Part shown: positions 20,363 through 22,435 of the stretch, in pieces
How the letters are laid out: every line of letters begins with the position of its first letter
Numbering within the stretch: position 1 is the stretch's first letter
Source of the DNA: Phlebiopsis flavidoalba
Lineage: Eukaryota; Basidiomycota; Agaricomycetes; Polyporales; Phanerochaetaceae
Direction of reading: 5' to 3'
Length of the DNA stretch: 22,435 bases
Assembly: GCA_035772785.1 (NCBI GenBank)
Contig: JAOCPU010000112.1
Location: forward strand, 1 to 22,435
Position numbers and translations under genes: made by a program
Notes under the pieces: generated by a model
Database searches by the model: none
Seen by the model: the letters and a program-made list of their open reading frames with translations, nothing else
Told to the model about the DNA's origin: nothing

Positions 20363-20735
20363 TAGTGATTGGCGAGGGTATACCCCCCCCTTTTTTTTCT
20401 GGACCCTTACCCTTACCCTCCTAAACCCTTACCCTCCACCAAGGGTAAGGGTAAGGATTTGGCCGCAGACCCTTGGCTGTATACAGTGTTAGAGACCATA
20501 TATAACAATGTGTGTTAAGAGCGTTATATGTACACACTTACAATGTGCTTTTTAAAGACATGAAAGGATGTCAGAAATGCATTACCAAACCAATAACTTG
20601 TATATCACTAATAGGTCTACTGTATCCTCCCTAGCTCAAAGGGTTCAAGGGTCCAATTTTGCCGACCTCTTACCCTTACCCTCTGGACCCTTACCCTTGA
20701 CCCTCGAGGGTTACCCTTACCCCTGCCTATCACTG
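20363..20735. mobile_element. hAT-like MITE (373 bp) with CCCTTA subterminal repeats
   Basis: The left tip TAGTGATTGGCGAGGGTA and the complement of the right tip CAGTGATAGGCAGGGGTA agree at all but four of 18 positions. The element is flanked by the 8-bp direct repeat GAATCCAC (20355-20362 and 20736-20743). YAGTG tips with 8-bp duplications are the hallmark of hAT transposons. Just inside each end are dense CCCTTACCCT words in both orientations (20404-20457 and 20668-20724), probably transposase-binding subterminal repeats. The AT-rich centre encodes nothing, so the element depends on an outside hAT transposase. Confidence 0.85.
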
Positions 20736-20743
20736 GAATCCAC
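20736..20743. repeat. Target-site duplication, right copy
   Basis: GAATCCAC directly after the MITE tip at 20735. The perfect match to the left copy suggests a young insertion. Confidence 0.85.
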
Positions 20744-21651
20744 CCATATCTAATGTTCACTCTAGTAGGTTACGAGGACGAAGACGATGTCCGCGATCTC
20801 AATAATTATCGTACAGAAAAGAAACGGATCGTAGCTTCAGTCCAGACGGGTAAGCACACCACATAACAATCACGGCACAAAAGACTTGACCTTAATGTGA
20901 AAGGCCAATGAAGACGATGAAGATGAGTACCCTCGGCCACCTCGCTATACGCGTGCGTGCAAAATGCGTACGACTCAAGTGGCGAGATCTCTGATGAGGA
21001 CCAGCCCCTGTCGCGCCTCACTCGTGGCCACAAGCGCACCCACAATGACATGGGATGACCCGAGTCGGCGATGATGATCCGACACCCAGGCGGCGCAACG
21101 GTAACATGTTGGCTGATGATTCGGATGCAGAGAACTGGCCTGCATTGCTGAGGGAGCCTTCAACACTGATGTAGCAGGGCGCGCGGCTGTCTCAAGTACT
21201 ACGACGAGGATGGGGGCCAAGACATCATCGTTGCTGCTCAGAATATCTATGAGGTATTCCTCATAACCCGGTCGGCATACCCCACCCTCAAGGACGCAAG
21301 ACGAATGGGGAAAAGAAGCATTTGGTTTGGCATGTGAACAGACAGGAGGCCGGCGTTACCGTATAACAGGGGAGGTGCTACGTATGGTATGTCTACTTAC
21401 TCTGCGTTGGCAGATTGCCATTCACTGACCACCATCAGATCACGCGGCGCGGCACACACTTGCGTAACGTCTGGAAGTTCCAATGCACGCAGTGTTTGTG
21501 AAGGAAGCATATCGCTTCAAGGGCCCCGGCAACTAGTGCCGACACTAAAAAGAAGAATATCAAGCTCGTGCAGGCACTGCTCATCGAGAACACCAGCGGC
21601 TTTGCCTTTCCGGTACGTGGCTCAATCACTCGTGTCTGGTTTCTCTTATAT

Positions 21652-21768
21652 GATGTCTCATTTCGCCTCTCGTTTTGTCTCTCGTTTCGTCTCTCGTTTC
21701 ATCTCTCGTTTCGTCTCTCGTTTCGTCTCTCGGTTTGTCTCTCGCTGCTTGTCTCGTCTCTCGTCTTT
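21652..21768 (+). repeat. 10-bp minisatellite TCTCGTTTCG inside an intron
   Basis: About ten tandem copies of TCTCGTTTCG and close variants (CCTCTCGTTTTG, TCTCGGTTTG, TCTCGTCTCTCG) lie in the intron 21613-21849 of the DUF6532-type gene. They account for that intron being 237 bp while its neighbours are 50-60 bp. The unit is pyrimidine-rich on the sense strand, which keeps the intron's polypyrimidine character. The open frame across it is a repeat by-product. Confidence 0.8.
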
Positions 21769-22435
21769 GATCTCGCCTGTCGTCTTTTGTCTTGTCCGAT
21801 CATCTCTTGTTTATTGTCTTATCTCTAATCTCCCCACTTTGCCATCCAGAAATCCGAGTTGAAAAAGCCTGAAAAACCATCGCTACGGCATGTTCAAGCA
21901 CCATGCCTTCGCCGACCTTCTCTACAAGGCCGCCTTCATGAACACCAAGGATCTCGGCATCCTCTACGAGGATATCTTCGAGGACTCCATTGGTCTGCCA
22001 ACCTTCGCTTTCTTGTCTACCATGGTATGTGGTCACTATATCTTCAGTGTTGTGTTAATACTGAGTCTTGCCCTTGTTGGTTAGCTCGAGCTTGCCATCT
22101 CCGAATGGTCGGCCGGATTTTGGAAGCACGAGAAGCTGTGCGATGATCCGAGAATCAAGACGTCTATGAAACCCACCTCGAAAACCTTCGCAGATTCCAG
22201 AATACGTTCTTGGAGCACAATCTACTTACAAAAATGGGCAAGAAACTGCTGTCCAATGTTCGGTGAGCACACCGAGCTTCGTAACACGTCATCATACTGA
22301 ATCCGTTGTCCGTGTGATCCAGCCATCGCACGCGGGAGCCGGGCCCTCTCAATGAGGAAGTCAAACAAGGTGCCATTCCGCTAGTGAAAGACATGGGGTA
22401 GAACCATGGGTATCTCATGAGCCTACCACCTACCC

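Larger units (their letters stand above)
20318..20768 (+). other. Intron 3 of the DUF6532-type gene, enlarged by a MITE
   Basis: The donor GTAAAC at 20318 and the acceptor TCTAG (20765) or TAG (20768), preceded by CTAATG, join exon 3 (phase 1) to GYEDEDDVRDLNNYR in frame. An alternative donor GTGCGT at 20340 does not keep that frame. Without the 373-bp MITE and one copy of its 8-bp duplication, the intron would be about 70 bp, like its neighbours. Confidence 0.55.
19698..22401 (+). pseudogene. DUF6532-type protein gene, nine exons, frame-broken
   Basis: The start is the first ATG (19698) of a basic, disordered N-terminus (RRTRQPSEKMRHI). Introns with good signals are 19774-19832, 19937-19995, 20318 to about 20768 (contains a MITE), 20850-20903, 21387-21438, 21613-21849, 22025-22084 and 22263-22322. 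Exons 1-3 join in one frame. Exon 4 opens with GYEDEDDVRDLNNYR. Exon 5 has acidic stretches (DDEDEYPRPPRYTRA, DDSDAENWPALL), then IIVAAQNIYEVFLITRSAYP and EAFGLACEQTGGRRYRIT. The C-terminal half reads ITRRGTHLRNVWKFQC, SGFAFP, MFKHHAFADLLYKAAFMN, LELAISEWSAGFWKHEK and VYETHLENLRRFQNTFLEH. This order (Arg-rich helix, xFAFP, FKHHAFxxLxxxAFF-like, LELAISEWxxG) is the signature I associate with DUF6532, a basidiomycete family of unknown function. It ends with a TAG at 22399-22401. About seven single-base frame shifts occur in exons 5-8. Assignment of the family is from memory. Confidence 0.65.

Noticed and set aside
20404..20724. Possible telomere or interstitial telomere repeat
   Set aside because: The word is CCCTTA/TAAGGG in mixed orientation inside a delimited MITE. 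The fungal telomere repeat is CCCTAA/TTAGGG, and no pure array is present.

Overview
The window looks like nuclear DNA of a basidiomycete fungus, most likely an Agaricomycete. The evidence is short spliceosomal introns (about 50-70 bp, GTRNGT donors, CTAAT-like branch sites), a Plavaka-family DNA transposase, and a gene for a DUF6532-type protein, both typical of mushroom-forming fungi and their relatives. The species cannot be fixed from the sequence alone.

Layout. Bases 1 to about 14,460 form a gene-poor, repeat-built region in which GC-rich blocks alternate with AT-rich spacers. It holds a 276-bp tandem repeat at the left edge, a 2.46-kb element with long terminal inverted repeats and no evident gene (2416-4874), scattered copies of a GC-rich repeat that forms a 250-bp near-perfect palindrome at 7552-7804, two nested long-range inverted-repeat pairs (about 6.1 kb and 2.9 kb apart), and several minisatellites. 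I found no convincing gene there. One GC3-biased open frame on the minus strand near 8015-8350 may be a coding relic.

The right third is the genic part. A spliced gene of unknown function (14524-15646, +) runs tail to tail into a Plavaka transposase gene (19421-15602, -). That in turn lies head to head, with a gap of about 276 bp, with a multi-exon DUF6532-type gene (19698-22401, +). A 373-bp hAT-like MITE with an 8-bp target duplication and dense CCCTTA subterminal repeats sits inside one intron of the DUF6532 gene.

Both recognisable genes keep protein similarity and splice sites along their length but are broken by many single-base frame changes, with almost no substitution-type stops. That is either a recent burst of decay or, at least as likely, uncorrected indel error in the assembly. 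The most useful leads are the MITE in the intron, the large geneless TIR element, the Plavaka/DUF6532 divergent pair as a possible mobile unit, and the palindromic GC-rich repeat family.
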